A stretch of 64,000 bases of DNA from Lederbergia lenta NBRC 16444. Its GTDB lineage: Bacteria > Bacillota > Bacilli > Bacillales > Bacillaceae_C. The notes under the pieces were generated by a model that was not told where the DNA came from, made no database searches, and was given only the letters and a program-made list of their open reading frames with translations. The position numbers were made by a program, and so were the translations under genes. How positions within the stretch are numbered: the stretch's first letter is position 1; each line of letters opens with the position of its first letter. Positions 56,099 to 64,000 of this stretch are shown piece after piece. The stretch lies in assembly GCF_001591545.1 (NCBI RefSeq), contig NZ_BCVC01000001.1:1612001-1676000 (forward strand). Reading direction: 5' to 3'.

Positions 56099-57433
56099 TT
56101 AATATGTTGACAAATATTGTTCGCGTTCCCACGGATGTACTTGTGAGCGGAACATATCCCATTCAATTCCTTTTGTTTCGATAAAGTTCTCGAAGATATG
56201 ATTGCCTAGGCCAGCTTTAATGACTTCGTCTTTTTTTAATTCTTCGAGGGCTTCATAGAGGTTGGCAGGTAAGTCGATTACTCCCTCTTCCATTCTCTCT
56301 TCTTTGTCCATAATATAGATGTTGCGGTCAACAGAATGTGGAGGTGTTAATTGCCCTTCAATTCCGCTTAATCCGGCTTTTAATAATACAGCCATTGCCA
56401 AGTATGGATTTGCTGTTGGGTCAACGCTTCGTACCTCTATTCTTGTACTTAAACCTCTTGAAGATGGTATTCGTACCAAGGCGCTTCGGTTTTGAGCAGA
56501 CCATGCGATATAACATGGAGCTTCGTAACCTGGTACAAGGCGTTTATAAGAGTTAACTGTTGGGTTTGTAATTGCAGTAAATCCTGGAGCATGTTTAATG
56601 ATACCCGCTAAAAATTGATAAGCTGTTTCACTCATTTGCAACTCACCGTTTTCATCGAAAAACACATTCTCCCCATTATTGAACAATGACATATTAAAAT
56701 GCATTCCAGAACCAGCTACTCCAAACAAAGGTTTTGGCATGAAAGTTGCATGTAGTCCATGCTTACGTGCGACTGTTTTAACAACAAGTTTAAATGTTTG
56801 TATTTGGTCGCAAGCAGATACAGCATCAGCATATTTAAAGTCGATTTCATGTTGTCCTGGTGCTTCTTCATGGTGAGAAGCTTCAATTTCAAAACCCATT
56901 TCTTCTAGTTCTAACACTATGTCACGACGGCAATTTTCACCAAGATCTGTAGGAGCAAGGTCAAAATAACCACCGGTATCATTTAATTCCAATGTTGGAT
57001 CACCATTCACATCAAGTTTGAATAAAAAGAACTCTGGTTCTGGACCAAGATTAAAATTAGTAAACCCTAAGTGCTCCATTTCTTTCAAAACTCTTTTTAA
57101 ATTACTACGAGGATCACCTGCAAAAGGCTGCATATCTGAATTGTACACATCACATATTAATCTCGCTACTTTTCCTTTTTCCGCTGTCCACGGGAAAATG
57201 ACCCAAGTATCTAGATCTGGATATAAATACATATCTGACTCTTCAATTCTTACAAATCCTTCAATAGAGGAACCATCGAACATCATTTTATTATCCAAAG
57301 CTTTGTTTAATTGCTTAATTGGAATTTCTACATTTTTAATCGTTCCTAAAATATCTGTAAATTGAAGTCTAACAAATTTCACATTTTGTTCTTCAGCAAG
57401 TTGTGCAATACTTTCTTTCGTAAGCGTCCCCAT
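56099..57433 (-). CDS. glnA: Glutamine synthetase, type I
   Basis: 444 aa from ATG at 57431-57433; a 16-residue in-frame extension upstream crosses the AGGAGG ribosome binding site (57445-57451) and is rejected. [66 protein letters not shown], and [20 protein letters not shown], the ATP and glutamate sites of the 444-residue Bacillus type. Makes glutamine from glutamate and ammonia and in Bacilli also informs TnrA and GlnR. The usual upstream gene glnR is absent here. Only about 130 bp separate its start from ynbB. Confidence 0.97.
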   Translation of the reverse strand: MGTLTKESIAQLAEEQNVKFVRLQFTDILGTIKNVEIPIKQLNKALDNKMMFDGSSIEGFVRIEESDMYLYPDLDTWVIFPWTAEKGKVARLICDVYNSDMQPFAGDPRSNLKRVLKEMEHLGFTNFNLGPEPEFFLFKLDVNGDPTLELNDTGGYFDLAPTDLGENCRRDIVLELEEMGFEIEASHHEEAPGQHEIDFKYADAVSACDQIQTFKLVVKTVARKHGLHATFMPKPLFGVAGSGMHFNMSLFNNGENVFFDENGELQMSETAYQFLAGIIKHAPGFTAITNPTVNSYKRLVPGYEAPCYIAWSAQNRSALVRIPSSRGLSTRIEVRSVDPTANPYLAMAVLLKAGLSGIEGQLTPPHSVDRNIYIMDKEERMEEGVIDLPANLYEALEELKKDEVIKAGLGNHIFENFIETKGIEWDMFRSQVHPWEREQYLSTY

Positions 57434-57563
57434 TGTTTTACTTTTCCTCCTAATTTTTCGACCATTATATATTTCTATCAATGAAACATATAATTAATAA
57501 AAAGATTTTACATTATTTTTTAATAAAATAACAGCAAAAAATACTGCCAATTATTATATTTCC
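57434..57563 (-). promoter_or_regulatory. glnA promoter region lacking glnR
   Basis: 130 bp, too short for glnR. TATAAT is at about 57466-57471 (complement). A half-conserved GlnR/TnrA-like element (TGTAA-N7-TTA, second half-site poor) lies just upstream; I would not call it a proven box. Confidence 0.45.
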
Positions 57564-58832
57564 CTATTCTATAGTGATTAAACCTTTTTCTATTAACCGA
57601 TCGAGCGAGGAAGTGATAGCAATTTTCACGTGGGCATATGTTAAGCCGCCTTGAACGTATGCAGTGTATGGTGGTCTAATAGGACCATCAGCTGATAATT
57701 CAATACTAGCACCTTGAATAAAAGCACCTGCAGCCATGATCACTTCATCCTCATAACCTGGCATGGAGCTCGGATAAGGAGTAACATAGGAATCAACAGG
57801 GGCAGCGGCTTGAATCGACTGACAAAATTCAATCATTAACTCTTTATTGGCAAACTGAACAGATTGGATTAAATCTGTGCGTTTTTCATCCCATTTTGGT
57901 AATGAGTTCATTCCTACACGTTCAAGTAATGCCGCTGTATACACCGCTCCTTTTAATGCTTGCCCTGTAATATGTGGCGCAAGGAAGAATCCTTGGAACA
58001 TTTCAAGAAGGCTATATAAAGTAGCACCTGCTTCTGCTCCAATTCCTGGAGAGGTCATTCGGTAGGAACTCGCTTCCACCCATTCTTTCTTACCAACAAT
58101 ATATCCACCAGTCTTTACGATCCCACCACCTGGATTTTTGATTAGAGACCCAGCCATCAAATCAGCCCCTACATGGCACGGCTCAAATTCTTCTACAAAT
58201 TCACCGTAGCAATTATCTACAAACACTACGACATTCGGATTTATTTCTTTGACAAAATCAATCATTTCTTTGATTTCTGCAATCGTGAAAGACGGGCGAT
58301 CATCATACCCTTTAGAGCGTTGGATGCCAATCATTTTAGTATTTGGTTTCATTGCTTTTTGCACTGCGTCGAAATCAACTGCTCCCGAATCAGTTAAACT
58401 AACGCATGCATAGTCAATGCCGAATTCTTTTAATGATCCATTTTTCTCACCACGAAGCCCGACTATTTCTTCCAGTGTGTCATATGGCTTTCCCGTCATG
58501 TATAGCAATTCATCACCTGGGCGAAGCACACCAAATAACGCAATCGAAATGGCATGCGTGCCAGAAATAATCTGTGGCCTGACTAAGCCAGCCTCCGCTC
58601 CAAATACATCCGCATAAATTTTTTCTAGCGCTTCTCTCCCTACATCATCATAGCCATACCCTGTAGAGGGAGTAAAATATGTATCATTTACACGATGCGT
58701 TTGAAAGCTTTTTAAAACCCGGTATTGATTTGTTTCAATCATTTGATCAATCGATCGGTGAACAGAACTTATTTTTTCTTCTACTTCTTCAATCATTGGA
58801 ACTAATTTTTTGTTTTTTACGTACTCATACAT
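57564..58832 (-). CDS. ynbB: PLP-dependent Cys/Met-metabolism-type enzyme, YnbB (aluminium-resistance/methionine gamma-lyase family)
   Basis: 422 aa. TGYGYDDVGREALEKIYADV, VRPQIISGTHAISIALFGVL, VFVDNCYGEFVEE (PLP Asp) and ADLMAGSLIKNPGGGI with the Schiff-base Lys. The family is annotated as aluminium resistance protein or methionine gamma-lyase-like, real substrate unproven. It stands 17 nt behind hflX in the conserved miaA-hfq-spoVK-hflX-ynbB order. Confidence 0.92.
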   Translation of the reverse strand: MYEYVKNKKLVPMIEEVEEKISSVHRSIDQMIETNQYRVLKSFQTHRVNDTYFTPSTGYGYDDVGREALEKIYADVFGAEAGLVRPQIISGTHAISIALFGVLRPGDELLYMTGKPYDTLEEIVGLRGEKNGSLKEFGIDYACVSLTDSGAVDFDAVQKAMKPNTKMIGIQRSKGYDDRPSFTIAEIKEMIDFVKEINPNVVVFVDNCYGEFVEEFEPCHVGADLMAGSLIKNPGGGIVKTGGYIVGKKEWVEASSYRMTSPGIGAEAGATLYSLLEMFQGFFLAPHITGQALKGAVYTAALLERVGMNSLPKWDEKRTDLIQSVQFANKELMIEFCQSIQAAAPVDSYVTPYPSSMPGYEDEVIMAAGAFIQGASIELSADGPIRPPYTAYVQGGLTYAHVKIAITSSLDRLIEKGLITIE

Positions 58833-58849
58833 ATTTACTTATTGCTCCT

Positions 58850-60094
58850 TTAAATCTCATATAATTTTAATGCCCCTAAAACTGGGTGGTCCTTTAACAC
58901 ATAGCCTTTACATTTATACTCTTGGTTTTCTTCTTGAAAAACAAGTTCACGTAAAATAGTATCACTTTTTAATACAGATAGTAATCTTCCTTCATTTGCT
59001 GGGATAACCGCATGATAATATTGCATGTTACTAACAGCCATTTCTTCAATTTTCTTCTTTAATTCATTTCGATCTTCTTCTTTAAAAGCACTCATGATAA
59101 AGATTTCTCCAGTTTTCGGAATGAAATCTGTATGCTTTTCATCAGCTTTATTGTAAACGGTCAACTGTGGTAACTGATTCATCTCTAAATCTTCCAGCAA
59201 TTTCTCAACTGTTTGTTCATGATTGGAATAATCGGGATTGGAACTATCAACAACATGAAGCAATAAATCCGCGTCTCGCACTTCCTCGAGTGTCGATCGG
59301 AAGGCAGCAATCAATGCTGTGGGGAGTTCTTGAATGAAGCCAACCGTATCCGTAATAATTGCTGAATAACCACTTGGTAGGATAAGCTTTCTCGTCATTG
59401 GATCAAGTGTAGCAAACAGCTTATCTTCTTCATATGATTCTGCAGTGGACATGCGATTGAATAAAGTAGATTTTCCTGCATTCGTGTAACCTACAATGGC
59501 AATCTGAAAGGCTTTATTGCGTTTTCTTCTTTCTCTATATCGTTCCCTATGCTCCACGACTACTTGTAATTGCTTCTTAATTTCGTCAATGCGTCTACGA
59601 ATATGCCGTCTATCAGATTCCAGTTTCGTTTCACCAGGACCTCTTGTCCCTATTCCACCACCAAGCCTCGACATAGCGATGCCCTGTCCAGTAAGTCGTG
59701 GCAGAAGGTATTGTAACTGCGCTAGCTCTACTTGCAACTTCCCTTCTTTTGACTTCGCTCGTTGTGCAAATATATCCAATATAAGCTGTGTGCGGTCCAA
59801 TACTCTTCCACTTAATTTTTCTTGAAGATTACTTAGTTGGCTTGGTGTTAATTCATCATTAAAAATAATTAAATCAGGTTCCATTTCCTCTACGAGCGCT
59901 TGTAATTCTTCTAACTTACCTTTACCGATATATGTTGCCGGATGCACTCGGTTTTGTTTTTGCGTAAGCATAGTAAGTACTTGTCCTTGCGCAGTAATGG
60001 TTAGTGATTCTAATTCTTGTAACGAATAGTGAAAATGTTGGTCAGATTCATCCACCTGACTACCAACTAAAATAGCTGTTTCATGTTCTTTCAT
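58850..60094 (-). CDS. hflX: Ribosome-associated GTPase HflX
   Basis: 414 aa from ATG at 60092-60094; a TTG two codons earlier is about equally placed after AGAGGTGG. HflX N-terminal domain ([40 protein letters not shown]), glycine-rich linker ([20 protein letters not shown]), then the G domain: [14 protein letters not shown] (G1), [10 protein letters not shown] (G3), VYNKAD (G4). Splits stalled ribosomes, e.g. after heat or antibiotic stress. Called ynbA in B. subtilis. Confidence 0.95.
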   Translation of the reverse strand: MKEHETAILVGSQVDESDQHFHYSLQELESLTITAQGQVLTMLTQKQNRVHPATYIGKGKLEELQALVEEMEPDLIIFNDELTPSQLSNLQEKLSGRVLDRTQLILDIFAQRAKSKEGKLQVELAQLQYLLPRLTGQGIAMSRLGGGIGTRGPGETKLESDRRHIRRRIDEIKKQLQVVVEHRERYRERRKRNKAFQIAIVGYTNAGKSTLFNRMSTAESYEEDKLFATLDPMTRKLILPSGYSAIITDTVGFIQELPTALIAAFRSTLEEVRDADLLLHVVDSSNPDYSNHEQTVEKLLEDLEMNQLPQLTVYNKADEKHTDFIPKTGEIFIMSAFKEEDRNELKKKIEEMAVSNMQYYHAVIPANEGRLLSVLKSDTILRELVFQEENQEYKCKGYVLKDHPVLGALKLYEI

Positions 60095-60180
60095 CAGCAA
60101 ATAATCCACCTCTTTCCATACTATTATGATAGCAGAAAGCTCATATGAACACGAATCTATATAATTAATGGTGCATAAAG

Positions 60181-60207
60181 TTCGGCAATCCTAATTGGAT
60201 TGCCGAG
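60181..60207 (-). terminator. Terminator of spoVK
   Basis: CGGCAATCC / GGATTGCCG with a 5-nt loop, then TTTATG on the minus strand; 10 nt behind the spoVK stop. Confidence 0.75.
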
Positions 60208-60216
60208 AGGGATAAA

Positions 60217-61161
60217 TTAATCTACTTCTTGAAAGTGAAAATCAGCGCTCACAAGCATAGATAATGTGTTTTTATCAAGTTCTCGCTCTTTTAAGAGTCT
60301 CATTGCCTGTGCCCTAATTGCTTTTTCTAGTATATTTCTAATATAACGACCGTTCGAAAAAGTATTTGTATTCATTGCTTTTGCATATAATAAATGATCT
60401 TTCAATTTTGTTTCTGCTTCTTGACTAATGACGTATTCTTTCTCTTTTAACATACGCTCTCCAATTTGCATTAATTCATTCACTGTATAATCAGGAAAAT
60501 GAAACACTAATGGAAACCGCGAATGTAATCCCGGATTTAGTTTTAAAAAATGTTCCATTTCTCTTGAGTACCCAGCCAAAATTAATATAAATTCGTGCTG
60601 TTTGTCTTCCATATGTTTTACTAAAGTATCTATTGCTTCTTTCCCAAAGTCTTTTTCACCGCCACGTCCAAGTGAATAAGCTTCATCCACAAATAGAATG
60701 CCCCCAGTAGCCTTTTTTACAAGATCCCTTGTTTTTTGAGCGGTGTGTCCTATATACTCACCAACTAAATCTGCTCTCTCCGCTTCAATTAAATGACCTT
60801 TTGGAAGAACATCCATTTTCTGAAATAGTTTTCCGATTAATCTAGCTACTGTTGTCTTTCCAGTGCCTGGATTTCCTTTAAACATCATATGAAGGACTTG
60901 CTTACCAGGCTTTAAACCAGCGGCATCTCGCTTTTTATTAATATAAATCCAAGCATATACCTCTTGCATCATTTTCTTCATTTCTTTCATTCCAACAAGC
61001 TCGTTCATCTCATTTTCTAATTCAGTTAAAATAGCATGTTCATGTGATAAAGGCTTTGATGAGATCCCATTGTTTGGTTTTTGTTTTAACTTCTCTCGCT
61101 TATTTACATTGAGCATAATACTAATCTGCCCATTGTTTTTCATACGGAGCGGTTCATCCAT
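60217..61161 (-). CDS. spoVK: Stage V sporulation protein K, AAA+ ATPase
   Basis: 314 aa from ATG at 61159-61161 (AGGTGAT upstream), close to the 322 aa of B. subtilis SpoVK; an in-frame extension of 56 residues is rejected. MFKGNPGTGKTTVARLIGKL is Walker A, GGILFVDEAYSLGRGG is Walker B, and GRYIRNILEKAIRAQAMRLL sensor 2. CbxX/CfqX-type AAA+ protein needed for spore maturation. Between hfq and hflX as in B. subtilis. Confidence 0.95.
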   Translation of the reverse strand: MDEPLRMKNNGQISIMLNVNKREKLKQKPNNGISSKPLSHEHAILTELENEMNELVGMKEMKKMMQEVYAWIYINKKRDAAGLKPGKQVLHMMFKGNPGTGKTTVARLIGKLFQKMDVLPKGHLIEAERADLVGEYIGHTAQKTRDLVKKATGGILFVDEAYSLGRGGEKDFGKEAIDTLVKHMEDKQHEFILILAGYSREMEHFLKLNPGLHSRFPLVFHFPDYTVNELMQIGERMLKEKEYVISQEAETKLKDHLLYAKAMNTNTFSNGRYIRNILEKAIRAQAMRLLKERELDKNTLSMLVSADFHFQEVD

Positions 61162-61347
61162 CCCCATCACCTCACAGTCAAAAACAGTATACGCCCAGAA
61201 AAATAATTGGTTACTATTAATTTTCAAGGTATATTCACTCATACTCATTATATTCATTGGACTGATATCTAATACCGATGTCAAACCTTCATGGAAAAAT
61301 TCAAAATAAAAACGCGCATATATTGTCATATGCGCGTTACGATTTAG

Positions 61348-61581
61348 TTAGGATTGTTCTTCATAATTAATTTGCACATTGCGTTGGGGAGCAAAGGTTG
61401 AAATAGCATGCTTATAAACAAGCTGTTGCTTCCCTTCCGATTCAAATAGAACGGTAAAGTTATCGAAGCTTTTCACTTGTCCCCTTAATTGGAAACCATT
61501 TAGTAAAAAAACTGTTACAGGTACATTTTCTTTACGTAGTTGATTTAAGAATTGGTCTTGAATGTTAATTGGATGTTTCAT
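61348..61581 (-). CDS. hfq: RNA chaperone Hfq
   Basis: 77 aa. [20 protein letters not shown] (Sm1, with Q8-type residue), [20 protein letters not shown] and [15 protein letters not shown] (Sm2 YKHAIS). Binds small RNAs and A-rich sequence as a hexamer. ATG has GAGGAGG upstream; 28 nt behind miaA. Confidence 0.97.
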   Translation of the reverse strand: MKHPINIQDQFLNQLRKENVPVTVFLLNGFQLRGQVKSFDNFTVLFESEGKQQLVYKHAISTFAPQRNVQINYEEQS

Positions 61582-61609
61582 TGAATGTCCTCCTCTTATT
61601 TCTCTATAC

Positions 61610-62566
61610 CTATGTATTCGAGTTAATTTTCAACTTTCCTGCAATGAAATCAATTATTTCTGTTGTTTTATTCAATTGTTCCCTTTGATCGGTCATATCA
61701 AACCAAGTAACATCCATTTTATTTCTAAACCATGTTAATTGACGTTTGGCATATTTACGTGAATGTTGTTTTAATAATTCAATTGCTTCTTCAAAGTCGC
61801 TTCTTCCTTCTAGAAAATCATACAATTCTTTATACCCTATTCCTTGCACAGATTGTACGTTTTTAATGCCTTGATTGAATAATTCAGTCACTTCATCAAG
61901 AAGTCCTTCGTCAAGCATCATATCTACACGTTGATTAATTCGGCTGTATAACTTTTCCCTATCCATCGTAAGGCCAATAATAACACTATCGTATACAGGC
62001 TCCATTTTCTGATGCTTTTGCAGCTCACTCATCGTTTTTCCAGAACTATAATAGATTTCTAAGGCACGAATGACTCTTCTACTATTATTAGGATGAATTC
62101 TTTCTGCACTTAAAGGATCAATCATCGTAAGTTTTTGATATAATTTCTCCCCATTATCCTCTTTAGCAGCTTCTTCAAGTTCATTTCTTAATGCTTCATT
62201 ACTGGGCATTTCTAGAAATTGATAATCATTTAATACTGATTGTATATATAAGCCTGTCCCCCCAACAATAATTGGGACCAATCCCCGGCTGCTTATTTCG
62301 TCTATTTTACCGCGGACTGCTGCTTGAAATTCTGCGACGGAAAACGATTCTTCCGGTTCCTTAATATCAATCAAATGATGCGGAATACCTTCCATTTCTT
62401 CTCGTTTAATTTTGGCTGTGCCAATATCTAAACGCTTATATACTTGCATGGAATCACCACTAATAATTTCTCCAGAAAATGCTTTGGCACATTCAATACT
62501 TAATTTTGTTTTTCCAACCGCTGTTGGACCTACAATTACGATCACTTTTTGTTTCAACACATTCAC
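61610..62566 (-). CDS. miaA: tRNA dimethylallyltransferase MiaA
   Basis: 318 aa if GTG at 62564-62566 is used (AGGA seven nt upstream); an ATG at 62611 would add 15 residues without a good site. [20 protein letters not shown] (P-loop), [38 protein letters not shown] and [17 protein letters not shown]. Puts the isopentenyl group on A37 of tRNAs reading UNN codons. First gene of the miaA-hfq-spoVK block. Confidence 0.94.
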   Translation of the reverse strand: MNVLKQKVIVIVGPTAVGKTKLSIECAKAFSGEIISGDSMQVYKRLDIGTAKIKREEMEGIPHHLIDIKEPEESFSVAEFQAAVRGKIDEISSRGLVPIIVGGTGLYIQSVLNDYQFLEMPSNEALRNELEEAAKEDNGEKLYQKLTMIDPLSAERIHPNNSRRVIRALEIYYSSGKTMSELQKHQKMEPVYDSVIIGLTMDREKLYSRINQRVDMMLDEGLLDEVTELFNQGIKNVQSVQGIGYKELYDFLEGRSDFEEAIELLKQHSRKYAKRQLTWFRNKMDVTWFDMTDQREQLNKTTEIIDFIAGKLKINSNT

Positions 62567-62675
62567 TGCTTTCCTAACATTAATATGTTTTATCATATCA
62601 TGATTGCCCATAAAATGAGACTTATATTCGTCACTCCATGTTTTAGTTTACATAACAATATTATGATTTATAAAT

Positions 62676-62718
62676 AAAAAAAACCCGTAGATGTTAGTTT
62701 GTTACCTAACGTCTACGA
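62676..62718 (-). terminator. Terminator of the small membrane protein gene
   Basis: CGTAGACGTTAG / CTAACATCTACG stem (one mismatch), 8-nt loop, then eight T on the minus strand. Confidence 0.85.
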
Positions 62719-62738
62719 GCAATTCATATTTAGGTGTT

Positions 62739-62993
62739 TCAATAGAAAAATATACCAAGGCAAACAAATATTGTAACAAGTGCTAATCCCACATATATCC
62801 AACTTAATGATTTAATATTTACACTTAATGATTTTGATTCATATTCATGAGACCTCGCAAGTTCGTCTTGGAGTGTATCGCCTTCGCTTTCATAGTCTTT
62901 AAGTTTTGCGCTTATGTCTTTTCCAACAAGCAATGTTCCAACTAAGGCAACAACACTTGTTAAAATAGCTGCAATGATCAAGAATGCAGTCAT
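62739..62993 (-). CDS. Small two-helix membrane protein upstream of miaA
   Basis: 84 aa from ATG at 62991-62993 (AGGGGTGA five nt upstream). Helix 1 AFLIIAAILTSVVALVGTLL, a charged middle (KDISAKLKDYESEGDTLQDE), helix 2 SLSWIYVGLALVTIFVCLGI. Not recognised; found in front of the core block, ending in its own terminator. Confidence 0.75.
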   Translation of the reverse strand: MTAFLIIAAILTSVVALVGTLLVGKDISAKLKDYESEGDTLQDELARSHEYESKSLSVNIKSLSWIYVGLALVTIFVCLGIFFY

Positions 62994-63250
62994 ACCAATC
63001 ACCCCTAAGTGTTTAAATAGGAAGATGTTTTACTACCTCTATTTTACTCCATTTTCACAGAATAGAATAAGAAGACTTTATGACATTTATCCCATATACG
63101 TTCTACACCATTCATTTTAACAAACTCCAAGCCACGAACCTAAACTTTTATATATATTAATATATACTGATCTCCTATTCTGGAAATGGAAAAAGTATAT
63201 AATGTAATTATATTATTCATTCTTAATGTGCGATTTGGAGAGGATGTTTT

Positions 63251-63592
63251 ATGATTATAGAAGACGAACATTATTATAATAATAGGTATCATGTTGTTAA
63301 CGACATAGTAGAGTTTGAAAGAGTGTGTATGGTTGATGAAAGAAAATTTAATAATCATACTTATGAAATATTGAGAAAGGTATATGAAGATTTGCCTTCT
63401 TATATGGGGGATAAAACATCTTTTCCTTGCTGGTTCGGTGATGAACAGAAAGGAGATACATATTTTATAACCGTCTCATTTGAAATGTCTGGTATACAGT
63501 TTTTTGGGAAACTACCTATTTCAGATTTCTTACAATGGGAAATTAAGTTCAATCAATTAATAGAGAACTTTCCATTTAAATCTCAATCATAA
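63251..63592 (+). CDS. Hypothetical protein
   Basis: 113 aa, ATG with GGAGAGGA upstream. A small soluble, aromatic-rich domain (SYMGDKTSFPCWFGDEQKGD, then TYFITVSFEMSGIQFFGKLP). I do not recognise it. It is followed at 63593-63731 by a piece of dispersed repeat (AGTCAGCGCCTCGCTATTTT). Confidence 0.65.
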   Translation: MIIEDEHYYNNRYHVVNDIVEFERVCMVDERKFNNHTYEILRKVYEDLPSYMGDKTSFPCWFGDEQKGDTYFITVSFEMSGIQFFGKLPISDFLQWEIKFNQLIENFPFKSQS

Positions 63593-63731
63593 GGCCAAGT
63601 CAGCGCCTCGCTATTTTTTATAAAATGGAAGGGCGGTATTACTCCTGTCTTTTCTTACATTTCCTCTGATTATTTTCGTTAAACTGGCAGGATGCTTTAA
63701 TATGAAGAACTTAATATAAGTACGGAAGGGA

Positions 63732-64000
63732 ATGTTGCTTTATCTTTAAAGTATGTCTTCTTATTCATATTTTTGCTGGAACAGTATGTCTTATTAGTGG
63801 TATAGGTGCTATGTCTTCAAAGAAAAAAAGAGGAATGCATTCACTTTGGGGTGAAATTTACCATAGTGCTTTTGTTGTAGTTTTCGTCACATCATTAATA
63901 ATGGCAATAATGAATTGGGAGAATAGTGCTTATCTATTTTTCATTGGGGTATTTTCATATTCTTTCGCTTTTATTGGATACCTTTCTGCCAAGAACAAAT
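63732..64000 (+). pseudogene. DUF2306-like membrane protein, 5' part with a probable frameshift
   Basis: From ATG 63732 MLLYL is followed by an extra T (in CTTTAAAG); without it the frame runs KVCLLIHIFAGTVCLISGIG, then KKKRGMHSLWGEIYHSAFVV and on to the window edge. HIFAG...G...K.G..H...G.IYH is the pattern of DUF2306-like four-helix membrane proteins. The gene continues past the edge. The one-base slip may be a real mutation, a sequencing error, or a sign that the true start is non-standard. Confidence 0.55.

Noticed and set aside
56200-56212. Fourth GATTGCCTA-type AraC box
   Set aside because: It lies inside the glnA coding sequence, lacks the following AATC and has no matching -10 at the set distance.

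Overview
The window is AT-rich DNA from a low-GC, endospore-forming Gram-positive bacterium, most likely a member of the Bacillaceae. The main evidence is the right-hand block 56-63 kb, all on the minus strand: miaA, hfq, spoVK, hflX (ynbA), the ynbB-type PLP enzyme and glnA, which is the B. subtilis gene order. AGGAGG-type ribosome binding sites, TTG and GTG starts, a UvrX/YolD pair, a TspO protein and a guanidine-I riboswitch fit the same group. Genus cannot be fixed from the sequence alone.

Layout. (1) 0-12.5 kb: a PadR/HAAS pair, then a quinone/azo-compound stress cluster (WrbA-type oxidoreductase, FMN reductase, soluble double-PAS chemotaxis-type sensor, luciferase-like monooxygenase, ring-cleaving dioxygenase, MhqR-type MarR repressor), then single accessory enzymes (nucleotidyltransferase, Cof hydrolase, APH-like kinase, GNAT). 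(2) 12.5-16.5 kb: a mobile element with four consecutive tyrosine recombinase genes arranged as A-B-A'-B'. A 235-bp copy holding only its two outer ends lies at 33.65-33.88 kb. (3) 16.5-32.6 kb: three minus-strand aldo/keto reductase (AKR) operons, each ending in a 283-aa AKR paralogue and each preceded by the same 12-bp motif at the same distance from a -10-like hexamer. One motif lies in the divergent region in front of an AraC-type regulator, which makes this look like one local regulon. One operon encodes a lipoprotein cytochrome P460-like protein, a DUF4405 membrane cytochrome and a lipoprotein flavodoxin, which may form a surface electron-transfer chain. Another operon is decaying (frameshifted MFS gene, flavodoxin gene with one nonsense codon).

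(4) 32.6-36.2 kb: gene scars, the short recombinase-element copy, a 3'-end fragment of tmRNA, large hairpins, a ferredoxin-reductase-like flavoenzyme and tspO. (5) 36.8-38.9 kb: an SOS mini-operon (WYL-like small protein, LexA-type DNA-binding domain without protease, UvrX polymerase, YolD) behind two LexA boxes. (6) 39-53 kb: loosely packed small accessory genes separated by dispersed intergenic repeats. It holds a SUMF1-domain protein, DUF3291, VOC and GNAT proteins, a paired SMR guanidinium exporter under a guanidine-I riboswitch, an SRAP protein, an S14 pseudogene, small membrane proteins and an IS3-family element sitting in the loop of a hairpin. (7) 53-55 kb: an Rrf2 regulator divergent from an azoreductase-AhpD operon. 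(8) 55.4-56 kb: an integrase pseudogene next to glnA. (9) 56-63 kb: the core block, in which glnR is not at its usual place between ynbB and glnA.

The most unusual items are the four-recombinase element with its end-only derivative, the triplicated AKR operons with identical control-site geometry, the putative lipoprotein flavodoxin/P460/DUF4405 module, and the missing glnR.
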